A DNA stretch of 64,000 nt from Branchipolynoe longqiensis. Taxonomy: Eukaryota > Annelida > Polychaeta > Phyllodocida > Polynoidae. The translations under genes were made by a program, and so were the position numbers. The DNA lies in assembly GCA_030323885.1 (NCBI GenBank), contig CM059194.1, forward strand, positions 9,410,963 through 9,474,962, written 5' to 3'. Below are positions 20,071-31,326 of the stretch, piece after piece. How positions within the stretch are numbered: position 1 is the first letter of the stretch; every line of letters starts with the position of its first letter. The notes under the pieces are model-generated. The model had not been told where the DNA came from. It did no database searches and worked only from the letters and a program-made list of their open reading frames with translations.

Positions 20071-22020
20071 TCATCCGGCTACTGGTTGGAGGAGGTAGTC
20101 ATCACTCATTTGGCTAAACGAATTGGTGGCAGCTAGGGAGCGTGGTGGCGGCTGCGGCCATCGGAATGGCGGGTGTGTGGATATGTGCCTCCACTGTCGA
20201 GGTGTAGGCATGGCATGACTGCAGTAGACCTGATCGGCCTGCAGGGCCTGTGTACGCTGGGGTGTGCGGTAATGTGCGGTGGGTGGGCATGTCAGTGTGG
20301 GGGCATGGCACAGTCGGCGGCTCCGTGTGTGTTCTGTTGGGTGGGGGGGGGGGGGCGTTGCCCGCTGAGTGTCCAAGATGGCACCCATTTGTTGACATCG
20401 GTGTGGCTGGCTGCAGCCGGCAAGGTGGCCCCGCCCCTTGTCTCTCGGTCAAAGCAGTGTAGCGGTCGGCCTCGATGACCCACGGGCACAGTCGCGCCAA
20501 CTAGCGTGAGAGCAGGGTAACCGTGTGCTTCAGTGGCTTCGGCTCTGACGCCGCAAGCAACAACAACAGGTTCTGGATGCAGCACCGGCACAGTGTCACC
20601 ACCTAGCATGAGAGCAGGGCGATTGTGTGCGTCGGTGGCTTCGGTCCCATCGCCAGGAGCAACAACAAGTTCAATATATAGGTCAGGAGAGCTGGGTGGG
20701 TGGCAGTGCCCTGGTGGGGGTGTTGTTGACAGTGGGCCGACGGCGGGTGAGAAGCCGGTCAGGCTGCATCCCGTGTTGGTCGGCCCAACCATACTGAAGC
20801 TGGCCGTCTCCGATCATGGTGAAGATGCTCTCCAACCACCTGTAACATGTCAGCCATTCATACTGTGTCGCCATGGTTGCTAGTTGGTGCTGGTGATCTA
20901 GCAGTGTCTCTATCCAGCTTGGCGGCATTGCCTTGTCTTTGATCATGGGGCACAGCGCGGCAAAGTATTTGGCCCATATTGCCTGCTTCAGACCGATTTT
21001 TGTACTGCGGTGGCCACGGATAAAGTATCTATCAGGGACTATGACGTTGTTACCTCTTTTGTTGCCTAGGGCGGGGGCCGGCTGCAACTAGCAGCTTGTT
21101 CACCACATCACTCCTGTCGGTCTCCTCCTGGTCACCACCGGGAAGAACATCATAGAATAGGGTGCCTGATGCAAAACAATCATGGCCAATGGTGGCTGGG
21201 GCACAAAATGGGTTGTTAAATGGAACAAACTCACGTTTTTTGGTGTCATCGTAGTGCGTCGCAGAGTAGTACTGTTCGGGCCGGCTGGTGGCCCCGGTCT
21301 GTATATTGTTATGACTACGGCTACTGCTATGGCTGCGTCTGTGGTGCGGCGAGTCGGTCGTAGGTGACCACTGATGGTTGTCAACATCGACTACTAAACA
21401 TACCAACAGACTATCTATCTGCTACTGAAATGCAGACAATCAAATAACTTATCAGCAGCTACTGCTTGGTAAGACAACACCAAAACTACAGCTGGCCAGC
21501 ATTGAAAACAAGCCTGGATACCCGGGCTTACATGCTATGGACAGTATAAATACAGCCTCAATAAAAAAACCTAAAAAAAACAAAAAAAAACAGCGGAAGC
21601 CACGGCGGTCATAGAACGCATCTCACAAGTGCCATCTTGGACGTCAGGTTGTGGTGACACCGTGCGCTGGCGTTTTGCTGTGGAACGCTCAATGTCGTCA
21701 AACCGATCCATTATGTTTTTGGAGATCCGGTCAAGCCTGTCATCCTGGAACCCCCTGAGTGCTGCTAGTAGTGATGATGTAGCATCAGACTTCTGGCGTG
21801 CAGTGCCGCTGCCGTTGGGGATGTCAGTGGACTGCACATTCTCGAGCCGCTCCTCGGTGCGACTTGAACAAGACATTGTTTTCTTTGTAGTCTTTTCATG
21901 CAGGACCATGGATTTTGGTCGCCCACGGGTCTTTTTTACTGGTGCAGGGTCCGGTGCGGTTACTGGTTCTGGTATGGGCCATGTTGAGAAAGAAAAAGAC
22001 TGGCTCTGCAGTAACCACAC
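20071..22020 (-). pseudogene. Gag-like ORF of element 3, split by a LINE tail
   Basis: The N-terminal part (22,020-21,595) has KKTRGRPKS (AT-hook-like) and a helical tract (ISKNIMDRFDDIERS). It is interrupted by a LINE tail at 21,392-21,580 and resumes at about 21,390. The middle (21,050-20,683) contains WLTCYRWLESIFTMIGDGQL, which aligns by pattern with WPMVRSWSQRIFDSIERRKM of element 2. The C-terminal part (20.5-20.1 kb) is Pro/Thr/His-rich and in mixed frames. Probably the structural protein, now broken. Confidence 0.65.
21392..21580 (+). mobile_element. 5'-truncated CR1/L2-like LINE 3' tail
   Basis: Nearly identical to 58,106-58,282 and 58,974-59,147, ending in GGACAGTATAAATACAGCCT then CAATAA and A-rich DNA. 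It is inserted inside the Gag-like ORF of element 3, opposite to that ORF. Confidence 0.85.
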
Positions 22021-22203
22021 TGCAGGTTCGGGCTCACTGCCGAAAGTGAGCTACTCGGTGCTCAAATCGGAAGCGCATGCCCGAACCGCCAGGTGGCAGT
22101 GGTGGCACGTGTAGTTACAGGGAAAGAATGTAGGTGGTGCCAGTGTCGGCTGCCATAGAGTTCAAGGTTAAGTGGGCGATTCGGTCCTGCATGCCAAATT
22201 ACC

Positions 22204-22223
22204 CATGTTGCTGCCGCAACATG
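22204..22223 (-). repeat. Terminal stem-loop at the 5' end of element 3 (copy 4)
   Basis: Perfect 8-bp stem CATGTTGC/GCAACATG with a TGCC loop, flanked by AATTACC on the inside. It marks the 5' end of the A1 repeat. Confidence 0.7.
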
Positions 22224-22345
22224 AACAATGTGGTTGAGTGGGATATCGGATTATGGTGCCGGCGGCCTGATTTCCCCATGGGGCAGCACTATAACATTGC
22301 CATGAATGTGCACTGTACCAAAGTCTGTACCCGTCCTGATATGAC
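22224..22345 (+). repeat. Dispersed repeat shared with 54.95-55.07 kb
   Basis: A segment with TGAGTGGGATATC and GGGGCAGCACTATAA recurs on the opposite strand just right of the N gap at 54,943-55,070. It lies immediately outside element 3, so the element probably inserted into an older repeat. Confidence 0.6.
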
Positions 22346-22989
22346 CTTAGATGTTGATAGAACAACCAACCAGCTGGGAGAGATTGTCACCATTTCAAGA
22401 TGGTGGCCCATGGATTTTTAATTGCCTTAAACTTTTAAAGTCTATTCATGTGCTGTATAACTTGTTATGCTAATATTATTTGGAATGGAGTCTACCTGCA
22501 TTGATTGTCTGCTATTAACCTGTATATGTCTTGTGGTGCTAATTGAGCACTGGTTAATGAATATAATAGGTGGTGCCCGTGAGCCACCCGTTAAGTCAAT
22601 ATATGACTGAGTGATGTTATTGTGTGGTGGGCCGATTATTGTGTAGTGGGCCTATGTTAACAACGGCTTGCTTGTCTACTGATCACTGGACTGGGATGGA
22701 GCGCCTTGGCTACCAGCTCAATGCCCCCAATACGGGGGCTACCGACTCAGGGGGGTCACATGCGCGTGTGGTCCCCCCCTTTCTGCCTCACTCGCGCAGA
22801 ATTTTGACTCGGTGCAGATGTGTCTGGAGCCCCTGGTGACCACATGGCGTATTGGTGTCAGTATCAGTGTCAGTGTTAGGGTCAGGTTGTGGCAGTCGGC
22901 TGCAGTCTGATTTCGGTTACCGAGTCAAATCCAGTGCTCGCTCGCTCGGAGTTGCAGGCGAGCCGTGGCGAGTGGAAGTGAGTGATTTA
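22346..22989. other. Unassigned DNA
   Basis: No gene is supported. A short GC-rich part near 22.70-22.80 kb contains CCCCCAATACGGGGG (an inverted repeat). Confidence 0.4.
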
Positions 22990-23446
22990 CACGTGGCGAC
23001 TATCACCGAACATGGTGGTGGATACATTCCAGGTGTGCGGGGAGGAACACAAGCCGCCACTTTGAGCTAAGTGTAAGACGGCAAAGGCTAAAATTCTGAA
23101 GAAAGTGAAGATGGAGTTGCCGGATCCGGAGGAGGATAATGTGACAGAGGGGCGCGGTAGGTGGAGCCGCGTCAGTTGATGAATCAGCGGATAGCATGTT
23201 AAGGCTGTCACTGGGAGAGCAGAGTGGCGGTACTCCGGGGAAGCTCAAAACGCAGGTGGAGGTGATACCGGACGAGGACGAGAGAGCCCTGAGGATGCAG
23301 CTGGAGAACAGAGTGTTGGAGAGGCGCAAGGCAAGGCTGCAGGCGGAGCTGGAGTGGGACAGCACGGATAAGGAGGATGAGCAGCTCAAGACAAGAAAGT
23401 ATTTACAATCTTCCAAATTGGGTAGGTTTGTTATATTTAAGATGTA
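22990..23446 (+). pseudogene. Unidentified coding-like fragment, coiled coil
   Basis: Not recognised. Reading rightwards, the frame at 23.01-23.18 kb gives FQVCGEEHKPPL, a stop, then AKCKTAKAKILKKVKMELPD, with a Cys-Cys-His-like spacing. After a one-base shift near 23,160 a frame continues to 23,446 with an acidic/basic heptad-like segment (LENRVLERRKARLQAELEW). The charged composition on this strand, against a Ser/Leu-rich mirror frame on the other, favours plus-strand coding. It could be the remains of another retroelement structural protein. Confidence 0.35.
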
Positions 23447-24094
23447 AATTGGGTAAATTAATATATCTCTAAATTTGTTGTATTCATTATGAATGCTCCA
23501 AATATACTTATTCTCTCCTCAAACCATATAAAGAGATGGTGGTGTAATATATAATACTATTGTGTTTAAAATGTATTTCTCATATTATAAATTCCATTAA
23601 TGTAAAACCTTATTTCTACAAACATAATTTAGATGCACACAAACAAATCAACCGCTCGAGTGACATGGCCGCATTTACAAGTTGTTGAAACAGTGGAGAT
23701 GTGGGAGGATGAGGGACGAGATACGGCCACCCGCAAAACCCAGACGATTGCAAGACGGGTCGACATCGGGCTACACATTAAGGTATTTTTTGGGGTACAT
23801 GAATTATTTGGGGGAATACAGATATTTGTTTGGTTTATGTTCTAAAATTCTATAAAAGGGATATGTATTGGAAATATAAAGGTGAACTACATCTACACTT
23901 TTTACCACATACACAACCGCACTGTAAAAGACGTGTCGACACCGTGAGTTCTGTAACATAACTGATTTTATTTAGAACCGATCCTTGTGACGTCATGCGG
24001 TAATGATGTGGGGGTGTTTGGGTAACTACATATATTACAATGGGGGTGTTCGGAAAACCACATACATTACACCTTCCCCGTTTACAATAGTTAC
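23447..24094. other. AT-rich DNA, no supported gene
   Basis: A 70-codon open frame at 23,633-23,845 shows no family features. A near-direct duplication (GGGTAACTACATATATTACA and GGAAAACCACATACATTACA) at about 24,020-24,080 precedes the tandem repeat. Confidence 0.4.
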
Positions 24095-24185
24095 CGAATA
24101 ACATAGCTTATCACCGAATAACATAGCTTACTACCGACTAACATACTTATCACCTTATGACATAACTTATCACCTAATGACAGCC
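24095..24185. repeat. Short tandem repeat, about 20-bp unit
   Basis: Four to five units of the form CCGAATAACATAGCTTATCA, increasingly degenerate to the right. It is located left of the decayed gypsy copy, where an LTR would be expected, but no LTR partner was found. Confidence 0.6.
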
Positions 24186-25010
24186 CGGTGCAGTGTACCA
24201 GCTATCTGGCTTATTTTATTGCATTCACCATGTTTAAGGCAGCATTCCCTTAAGAGCTATACCAAACTGGAACACCTTCTTACTGTCCTACGTAAACGTC
24301 ACTTTCCTATCTTCTCCTGTCCTTGGACAAAAAAAATAAAACAAATAAAGAAATAAATAAACATCATATATGCTGACAATATATGAATCTGTTCAACAGT
24401 CCATGTGTGAGTAAATGTTACTATAAGCCAATGAAAATGTCATTTACGATAACATAAACTACAATACTGTGATATGATACTACATACATGTAACAGGAGA
24501 ATAAATAACATTACTCTAACAAACATGTTTATCTTGATGCAAGGGCACCTTAATTGATCTGTAACCGCAGTGTTGAACATATATATATAAACTACCAGTG
24601 AACATAGATGTCACTTCTTACAGGTATACATTATGTTGTCTGTTCTTTGTATGACCCACTGTGTGGTGGGATGTGTGTCACTGCATTTTGCAAGGTTATA
24701 ATCATCTTATTTAACAATATGTTCAAGAATATATATGTATATGATTCACATTCTTTTTAAAGTTGTATAGCGGTGATTGCACGGAAGTGAACATACTTAT
24801 AATATATTAAACATGACTATGTGCATTCCTTGTCGTTAGGATATTGTAAGCGAACAGCCTTAATACGACAAGACGAATGAACTTCAGAACAGACAACCTG
24901 TCATTCGTGTTAAAAAAATGACTAAGAATGAGTTATCATGTTGTAAAGGAACAAATTAGATTGCAGTCTTTATGGTTACAGACATATTGATGCAATCATG
25001 GTATGTCGAC
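24186..25010. other. AT-rich DNA, possible 3' flank of decayed gypsy
   Basis: No gene seen. It may contain the 3' untranslated region or LTR remains of the element at 25.0-26.4 kb, but no repeat pair is visible. Confidence 0.35.
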
Positions 25011-26389
25011 CTAAAACCGGTCAGGTGGTCTAATGACTCGACCATACTTTGTGACATATGGACTTACAGCTTTGTTTGGTTTTGATGTCTGAATGACAGA
25101 ACTTTTTGTAACATGTGTGAGATTGTCATTTCTGACATTTTTACATTTGTAAAGGAATTTACGATTGCACCGTAATACGTGATTACGTTCATGTATAAGG
25201 TCATAGGCCCTTTCGTCCCTGTGACGTGCATCTATAATTGTCCCCCGTTTCCATTCGTTTGTGTGGCTTCGGTATCGAACATGGTCACCTTGTTTTAGAG
25301 GAGGTTGAGTCTGACCTGCATGTTTGTCGAAATATTTCTTTTGTAAAGCTTGTCTGTCCCCTAACTGGGTTAATTTGGAGGGCTGAACGTTCGCTTTGAG
25401 TGCTCGGTCTAAAACATGTAACTTGTCGCGAACTCGACGAGACATTAATAGCTGTGCAGGGGATAAGCCAACGCCTTGTATGGTGGTGTTTCTGTAATTA
25501 AGTAACGCGATCTGCACATCTCCCTGAGATTTAAAACACTTTTTTAGCATTCTTTTAATGGCCTGGACATGACGCTCCACCTGTCCGTTGCTCTGAGCAT
25601 GCATGGGACTCGTAAAAACTGAGACGAAACCATACTCAGAAGAAAATGTCTGAAATTCTTGACTTGCAAATTGTGCTCCATTATCGGACACGACAAATTT
25701 GGGTATCCCAAATCTGGCAAAAGTTAGTTTCAAAGCACGGATAACGCTTTTACTGGACATATCTAATACTTCTATGAAGTCAGGGAATTTTGAATAAGTC
25801 CACTCCTACCTTGCTAAATGGGATATCATTCATAGAGTGACTAATTAAAGGTTCTTTGGGAGGTAAATTCCGAAATTCTTGGCAAATGGGGCATCTGGCT
25901 ATTTTGTCCTCCAACTGGCTGCTCAGTCCAGGCCAAAACACACTGTCTCTGGCTAGTTGTTTGCACTTGACCACTCCTAGGTGGGATTCATGTAATTTCC
26001 CCAAAATCTGTGGTTGTAACACTTTGGGAATTATTACCTGTGCACCTTTCAACAATACACCATCATCATATGTAATATCATTTTTTAAAGTGAAATATGG
26101 AGTTACATCCAGATTAATTGATTTTTTACTTTCAGGCCAACCACTGAGTGTGAAATGTTTTACTTTTATCAGTACATCGTCTAACAATGTCTGTTTTTGA
26201 ACTTCCTCTATTATATTCATATTTATATTTATTGCTGCTACAGACATGCCTTGATCGTAGAGGTTTTCCGGGTTCACATCTGAGGTGTGCACTCGGGAAA
26301 GCATCTGCAAAAAATAAATTTGATCCCTTTAAGTACCTCACATTGATGTTATAATTTTGGAGTAAATTTAAAAGTAATATGTAATTCAA
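25011..26389 (-). pseudogene. Decayed Ty3/gypsy RNase H end and integrase
   Basis: Read leftwards. At 26.39-26.29 kb the end of RNase H is visible (INVRYLKGSNLFFADAF, with the usual Ser-Arg of ADALSR damaged). The integrase zinc-binding domain follows (HESHLGVVKCKQLARDSVFW then CPICQEF), then the first catalytic Asp (VGVDLF). A deletion of roughly 25-30 residues and a frame change occur at about 25,780. The rest of the core has DNGAQFAS (second Asp) and the Glu in SNGQVERHVQ. A basic C-terminal domain ends at 25,011. No RT, protease, Gag or LTR is seen. It is a different gypsy lineage from the copy at 44-50 kb. Confidence 0.85.
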
Positions 26390-27060
26390 CCGGCGATACG
26401 CTATTACATGTGTATGGGCCGGTTGATCAATTATCTAAAGTATTAAATATAAGTTGTCTTGTCCATGTGGTACAGTGCATGAGTTCTTACCATTGCTTTT
26501 GAGCATTCACGTACCTTTGCTTTTTAGCATAAAACTTACTAGTGTCTTTTGACACAAAGGGTCACAAATCTGTTGCATGTCAGTCTTAGCAAGCAGACAC
26601 TTAAAGATGTCATTTTACATTTGGATCCATGGCATAAACTCTTACCAGTGCTTTTTAGCATCAGGGTCACAATGTGTGGGAGGTGTTGTTCTATCGGAAT
26701 GGAAATCTTTGGAAATCTTTGCAGTCAGCCGCTCATATATAACATTGTGCAAGTCTTGACATTCCGCATATTTATAGGTTAACCTGAGCAGATTAAATTT
26801 AAATGCCTGTAGTAGAAAACTAATTTTAGGTATTTGAAGGTTATTAGTCATTTGTGGGTTATCCCATTGTTTGAATGCGGTTTAGGGTGTCAGGGTGGCC
26901 CGCATATTCAGGGAGCATGCCGGTATTAAGTAAAGAAGCCAATATCATTTATTATTGAATCAACATGGTCGATTTACTTTGGATGACTGAGTCGATCCAA
27001 TGGGTACCCAGCCTGCTATCTGCAGAAGGCAAGCAGCTTAGCTGGGACATCCACTCCTTT
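26390..27060. other. AT-rich DNA, no supported gene
   Basis: Loose repeats around CTTTTTAGCAT and GGGTCACAA occur near 26,490-26,690. A frame from 26,965 leads into the duplicated segment that follows. Confidence 0.35.
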
Positions 27061-27305
27061 ACATGTGACAAACTGGATGAGGAATCTGGTGCCGCACTTA
27101 AGTTGATCCCCATAGCTGGAGGGTGGGTCTTACGCCATGCCCGGAAACTGGGATTTAATTTCAGACACCCGCAGAGGCAAGTTTTTTTGTCATTTATTAC
27201 GGTAAAAGTATGGTGGAAGGAAGAGACCTTTGCCATCGCTGGCGATATGCCCCGCCGGATGGTGACTTTTGAGTCGATTAGTACAAAGGTGGTATGTAAG
27301 CGGAC
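27061..27305 (+). repeat. Duplicated segment, unit 1, with open frame
   Basis: About 245 bp duplicated at 27,353-27,591, offset 292 bp. Both units keep a plus-strand frame in which DEESGAALKLIPIAG and LGFNF are identical, and VKVWWKEETFAIAGDMP also matches. No family is recognised. The minus strand is open too, so coding is unproven. Unit 1 is continuous with an ORF from 26,965 to 27,333. Confidence 0.6.
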
Positions 27306-27352
27306 AGAACGATTATTGTCGTGTCATGGGTAGGGATGATAGTCAGACATTT

Positions 27353-27591
27353 ACAAGTGACAGACCGGACGAGGAATCTGGTGCTGCACTTAAGTTGATC
27401 CCCATAGCTGGTAGGCAGGTGTTACTCCAAGCCCGGAAACTTGGATTTAATTTTAGACACCCGCGGAGGCAAGTTTTTTTTTGTCGTTTATTACGGTAAA
27501 AGTATGGTGGAAGGAAGAGACCTTTGCCATCGCCGGCGATATGCCCCTCCGGATGGTGACTTTTAAGTATATTAGTACATCAAGCGGACAA
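27353..27591 (+). repeat. Duplicated segment, unit 2
   Basis: Second unit. A T-run lengthened by about two bases (27,474-27,481) breaks its frame into two ORFs, while unit 1 is unbroken. Confidence 0.6.
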
Positions 27592-28085
27592 TATGGTTAT
27601 TGTTGTGTCACTAGTAAGTATGTTAGTAAGATATTGGCTCTTTATTTTGAAGGCACACACCCACTATGAACCTCGAGGCATTGATAGGGATGACTTCACT
27701 ATAAGAATGATATGTCGACTGCCACGGTGGTGCACTTCATAATATGTGCCATGCGGACCCCATGGTTATCCACCATAGTAGGAAGGGTAAGCCTTGTGAT
27801 GTTGCCATCTGAATTGGGGCTAAATCTGAATTTCATAGTTAACACCGAAAGCCGAAAGCCAAGGGGTCCTCCCCGGCCGCCTCGACCCAAGGGCGCCGGC
27901 GTAGAGGGAGGTGGTGTAGGGGGCAACATCAAATTCCGAGGGCATGAGGGGGTCAAGGTCGTGGCCCGAGGCGAACTTGACATAGCCCTCTGCCTGTCAT
28001 CGTTGGTTCCTCCAGGTGGAGGGGGTGAGGGAGGCGAAGTGGAGGCCGTCTACCGCGGCCACCTCCAAGTGGGTGTAGCCTACAA
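27592..28085. other. Unassigned DNA beside a GC-rich YR copy
   Basis: Composition becomes G-rich on the plus strand from about 27,850. Open frames on both strands (27,699-28,089) show no family features. No recombinase remains are visible where the 3' part of the neighbouring element should lie. Confidence 0.4.
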
Positions 28086-30150
28086 TTAGAGGCCCGGGCT
28101 ACAGGGGAAGTCGTCGTGGCAGGGGTAGAGGTACGAGAGCCCGAGGCGTGCGACCTCGGTCCAGGTCACCTCGGCCCAGGGCCCGATGAGGTGGGTGTGG
28201 CTGAGGGCATCGGCGAGGACGAGGTCGGTGCCGGGTTTGTGCAGGATGGCGAGGGTGAAAGAGCCCTCAGCCGCCATAAGCCAGAGCTCGCGGGCGCATG
28301 TCCTGAGGGTAGGGTCACTGGCGCGCCCAGATTCTAGGGAGGCGGCGGATGCCATGTTGTCGGTGTTGATAACGACGGTGGCCCTAGTGACGTCCTCCAA
28401 GAGGAGCGTCCGGAGGCCACAACCAGGTTGACCGCCTCCAACTCGTGAATGGTGGGGAAGCGCGCCTGTAATCCCTCGGAGTACCCTCGGGCGTAACAGC
28501 CCGTCGGGAGTAGGCCTCGTGAGGCAGGAGTCGCACTCAATAATGAGGTGGCGGGTCTCAGGGGCGCAGAGGAGGTGGAGGCCATTGGAGGCCCATCCGT
28601 AGGCTGCAAACCACCTGAGGTCGCCCTCCCCGAGGGTGATGGAGGTGGTGCCAAAGCAGCTGCGCAGGGCCTCGAGGAGGCGGCACATAAACTTTCTCGT
28701 GGGGAGAATGAAGCTTCCGCCGTGGTTGAGGTGGCCGAGGACACTTTGTAGCTCACGGCGCCCGAGGGTCGGGTGGGCGATCCGGGCCTCGCAGTTGGCT
28801 ACCAGATCCTCGACCTGGTCAGTGGCGATCTGGATGGTCATCGCCTCACTGTGGATGGCGAAACCGAGCCAAGTGAGGCGGGTGGCATGTCCCTGCGGCG
28901 ACATCCAGGCCAAGGGCGCCGACAAGGGCGATGAAGCCGGCAAAGGCTTGGCAGGTCCTCAGGTAGGTGCGCTCACACCTGACAAAGTCTTCAACATAGA
29001 TGAGGGCATGGAAGCCCTCGTGACGGAGGACCGCAGGCGACGGCCGAGGTAACCCAGATGCAGCCTGCGCCTGAGGAGCGGCAGCCGAAGCGGAGGGCAA
29101 GGTCAATGTAGGTGGCGCCATCGAGGGGGATGCCGTAGAGAGGGTAGGAGAGAGGATCGGCGCGGAACTGGCAGTAGGCCCGAGAGGTGCCGGCAGTCCA
29201 GGTGTAGGCCCTGCCCCTTCCCGGATGAGGCAGCGGCCCACGTCTGCGACGCACGGGAGCCTGTAGGTGTGGGGCTTCCCGAGGTACTCCCGGCGGGGAA
29301 TGCCGGCGTTGACACTGCCCCCGGGAGGGTAGGATAGCTCGACGATGACCCGCCTCTTCCAGGGGTCGGACTTGGGGCGAGTCATCATGGGAGAGACCTG
29401 GGCCCAAGAGGTGAAGGGGGGGATATGGAAGGGGCCGGCGAGGGCGCCATGGGCGAGCTCGCTACGGATGAACTCCCGGAGGTGGGGCTAATACTCCCGG
29501 GCTTCCCAGTGGTTGGTGTAGGTGGGGCGGGGAGGGGTGTCCACGGAGTACTTGAAGGGAAAACCAAACTCCAGGAGGTCGACCAGGTCGTGGTCGTCCT
29601 GGAGCCGGCTACGCCAGGCAGGGATATGGAGGCCTGAGGTGAGGGGGATGCGGGCGGCCAAAAAATTAGGGAGGCCATCCCGGAGGGCTGCATAGGCCCG
29701 AGAGAAGATGGGGTATCGCGCCCAGGCCTCGCCGGAGGCATGGGGGCCAGATGGAGAGGAGGGCGGGGCTGTAGTCGTGGGGGATGGGGCCGCAGGAGGG
29801 GGGGTGGGGCCACAGGAGGGGGTGGCGGGGGGAGGGTGTCCTGTATGTCAGGGTCGACGACATCGGTGACTGGCTCGCAAAGGTCGCCGAGGGGGAGGCG
29901 GGTGGGGGCGGGGCGGGGGGCGGGGGAGGAGGCACGGTGAGGGGCGGAGAGAGGGGTGGCAAACTCTGCAGCGCTAGCGGGGGCATGGGCGCGAATGCCG
30001 TAGGGGTTGTGGGGGGGCGGGGGGGTGGAAGCCTGGGAGGTGGTCAATGTAGGGGTTCATTGTCGCGTCGACCGAGCTGGCCCAGTTAGTTGCCTCGGAT
30101 TGGAGGCTGGAGGCGGAGCTAGCGTAGGCGTAGGCCGGCGACTCTAGACA
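28086..30150 (-). pseudogene. Degraded GC-rich YR retrotransposon RT-RNase H (element 4)
   Basis: Read leftwards. Fragments of the RT N-terminus lie at 29.6-29.35 kb (MTRPKSDPWKRRVIVELSY), motif A at 29.2 kb, and the catalytic box at 29.0 kb. RNase H is at 28.6-28.2 kb (IECDSCLT, INTDNMAS, LVLADALS). Several frames are needed. Motif A reads WTAGTSRAYCQ, so the catalytic Asp is Gly, and the active-site box is YVEDFV, with Asp to Glu. Residue patterns are close to element 1 (SRAYCQxRADPL, ESGRAxDPTL), so they are probably the same family. The recombinase and terminal repeats are missing. Pro-rich sequence at 29.7-30.05 kb is the linker before RT. Confidence 0.82.
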
Positions 30151-30872
30151 GGCACAGATCTTTGGATTTTAAACATTTATTGGACATATTTATTTAATTC
30201 AATTCAATATATATATAATATGTAAATATATATAATTTTCAGCAAGACAGTGACAGAGCGTAACAGTCGCTGAGGTGTGGGTGAGTAGGTGGCGCCATGT
30301 GGATAGCTGAGGTTGTATCAGTAGATGACCTAATGAATGGAGTTAACTAGCCAATGACTTTAGTTGGTGGCCCCACCTTAGGTGGTCTAACTATTAGGTG
30401 GGGAACTGCCTCACTCGCTCCCGGAATTTGGGATAAGAATTGTCACTATCCATATATATATATATATACCTGAGTGTTACAAGATTGACAGTATAGCAAT
30501 ACCTCAGGGAGTTTGACGCCCCTGCCTTGCAGAGTTGTAAACCACTGCATTGTGGTACAGGTTCTTGACAGAACCGAAGGCTAAGGGAGTAAACCTAAAC
30601 AGAAAACCATGTCACTGTGGCAGCATTAAGGGCGGTTGATGTATGGAACTGCCAACATCTCCCGACCAGCCACTGCAGGGACAAATAGTTTTGCGCCTGT
30701 CTTGACATGTTCTTGCCGGTATGAAACCTCTATTTGCTCCCTGAGAGAGTGCCGCTGGTAACTTGCAAAAGCCAGCAGCAATTCAAGACCTTTGCAGGCA
30801 GCTTTCATGAAATATCAGTCCAGCTGTGCGCCCATCTGTCAGCAGCCATCACTATCGGCCACATCTCCAATA
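30151..30872. other. AT-rich DNA with TA microsatellite
   Basis: Short TA repeats at about 30,209-30,230 and 30,454-30,468. No gene is supported. Confidence 0.5.
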
Positions 30873-31081
30873 CGTCTGCAGTTAGTCCGTCGCCGTCGGT
30901 GTCCTCCCCACGCTAAAGGCGGGCCGCCAGAGTTTCGTCCACATACGCAATTTGCCATCGAGCGCATTTATCGGCCTAAAGTTTCCCTAATTCTATAAGT
31001 TAGGTTATTTCAACTAGCTGGCGGTCCCCTTCGCGTTTCGGGGTATTATTTATGTTACTGAATTATTCCAGAAGTACGCGT
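30873..31081. repeat. 209-bp direct repeat, left copy (R1)
   Basis: Matches 51,575-51,783 over 209 bp without indels and with only about three mismatches. It begins CGTCTGCAGTTAGTCCG and ends AGAAGTACGCGT. The two copies bracket the 20-kb block with the gypsy, SGNH and long-ORF genes. Confidence 0.92.
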
Positions 31082-31211
31082 GTGGTTTGATTACATTAGT
31101 TTTAGAATTTAGATAAGGAAAAGACCAAATATCGGCTGAAATGACAGAGCGTGCATAAACACGTCTGCCGGGTCAGGCCCCGAACGCCCGACCTCCTTCC
31201 GTTGCTTAGCT
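31082..31211. other. Spacer between R1 and R2, left
   Basis: 130 bp with no similarity to the 543-bp spacer of the right-hand pair. The minus strand contains a tRNA-like GCGTTCGGGGCC segment, too weak to call. Confidence 0.3.
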
Positions 31212-31326
31212 AGTCGCTAAGCAATGCTTTACCCCCGCGAACCCTCGCGTGTACATGCGGAAGCAATTTGTGCACCCGTTGAACGAGTGCGCAAATTGCT
31301 CAAGGCGAGTAGGCACGCCCACTTCA
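31212..31326. repeat. 115-bp direct repeat, left copy (R2) with inverted repeat
   Basis: Matches 52,327-52,441 with about four mismatches. It contains AGCAATTTGTGC...GCGCAAATTGCT, a 12-bp inverted repeat with one mismatch in this copy and a 15-nt spacer. Confidence 0.9.

Larger units (their letters stand above)
14896..22223 (-). mobile_element. Rearranged YR retrotransposon with two RT copies (element 3)
   Basis: Read leftwards: terminal stem-loop (22,204), Gag-like ORF (22,020 to about 20.1 kb), a first RT-RNase H (19.95-18.70 kb), a low-complexity segment (18.7-17.8 kb), a second RT-RNase H (17.8-16.23 kb), an internally deleted recombinase (16.19-15.57 kb), then B1-A2-B2 (15,524-14,896). 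Two RTs with different lesions indicate recombination between two related copies. No ORF is intact, and B1 and B2 are visibly diverged, so the element is older than element 2. A 5'-truncated LINE tail interrupts the Gag-like ORF. Confidence 0.8.

Noticed and set aside
24095..24185. CRISPR-like short repeats
   Set aside because: The units are contiguous without spacers, and the sequence is eukaryotic.
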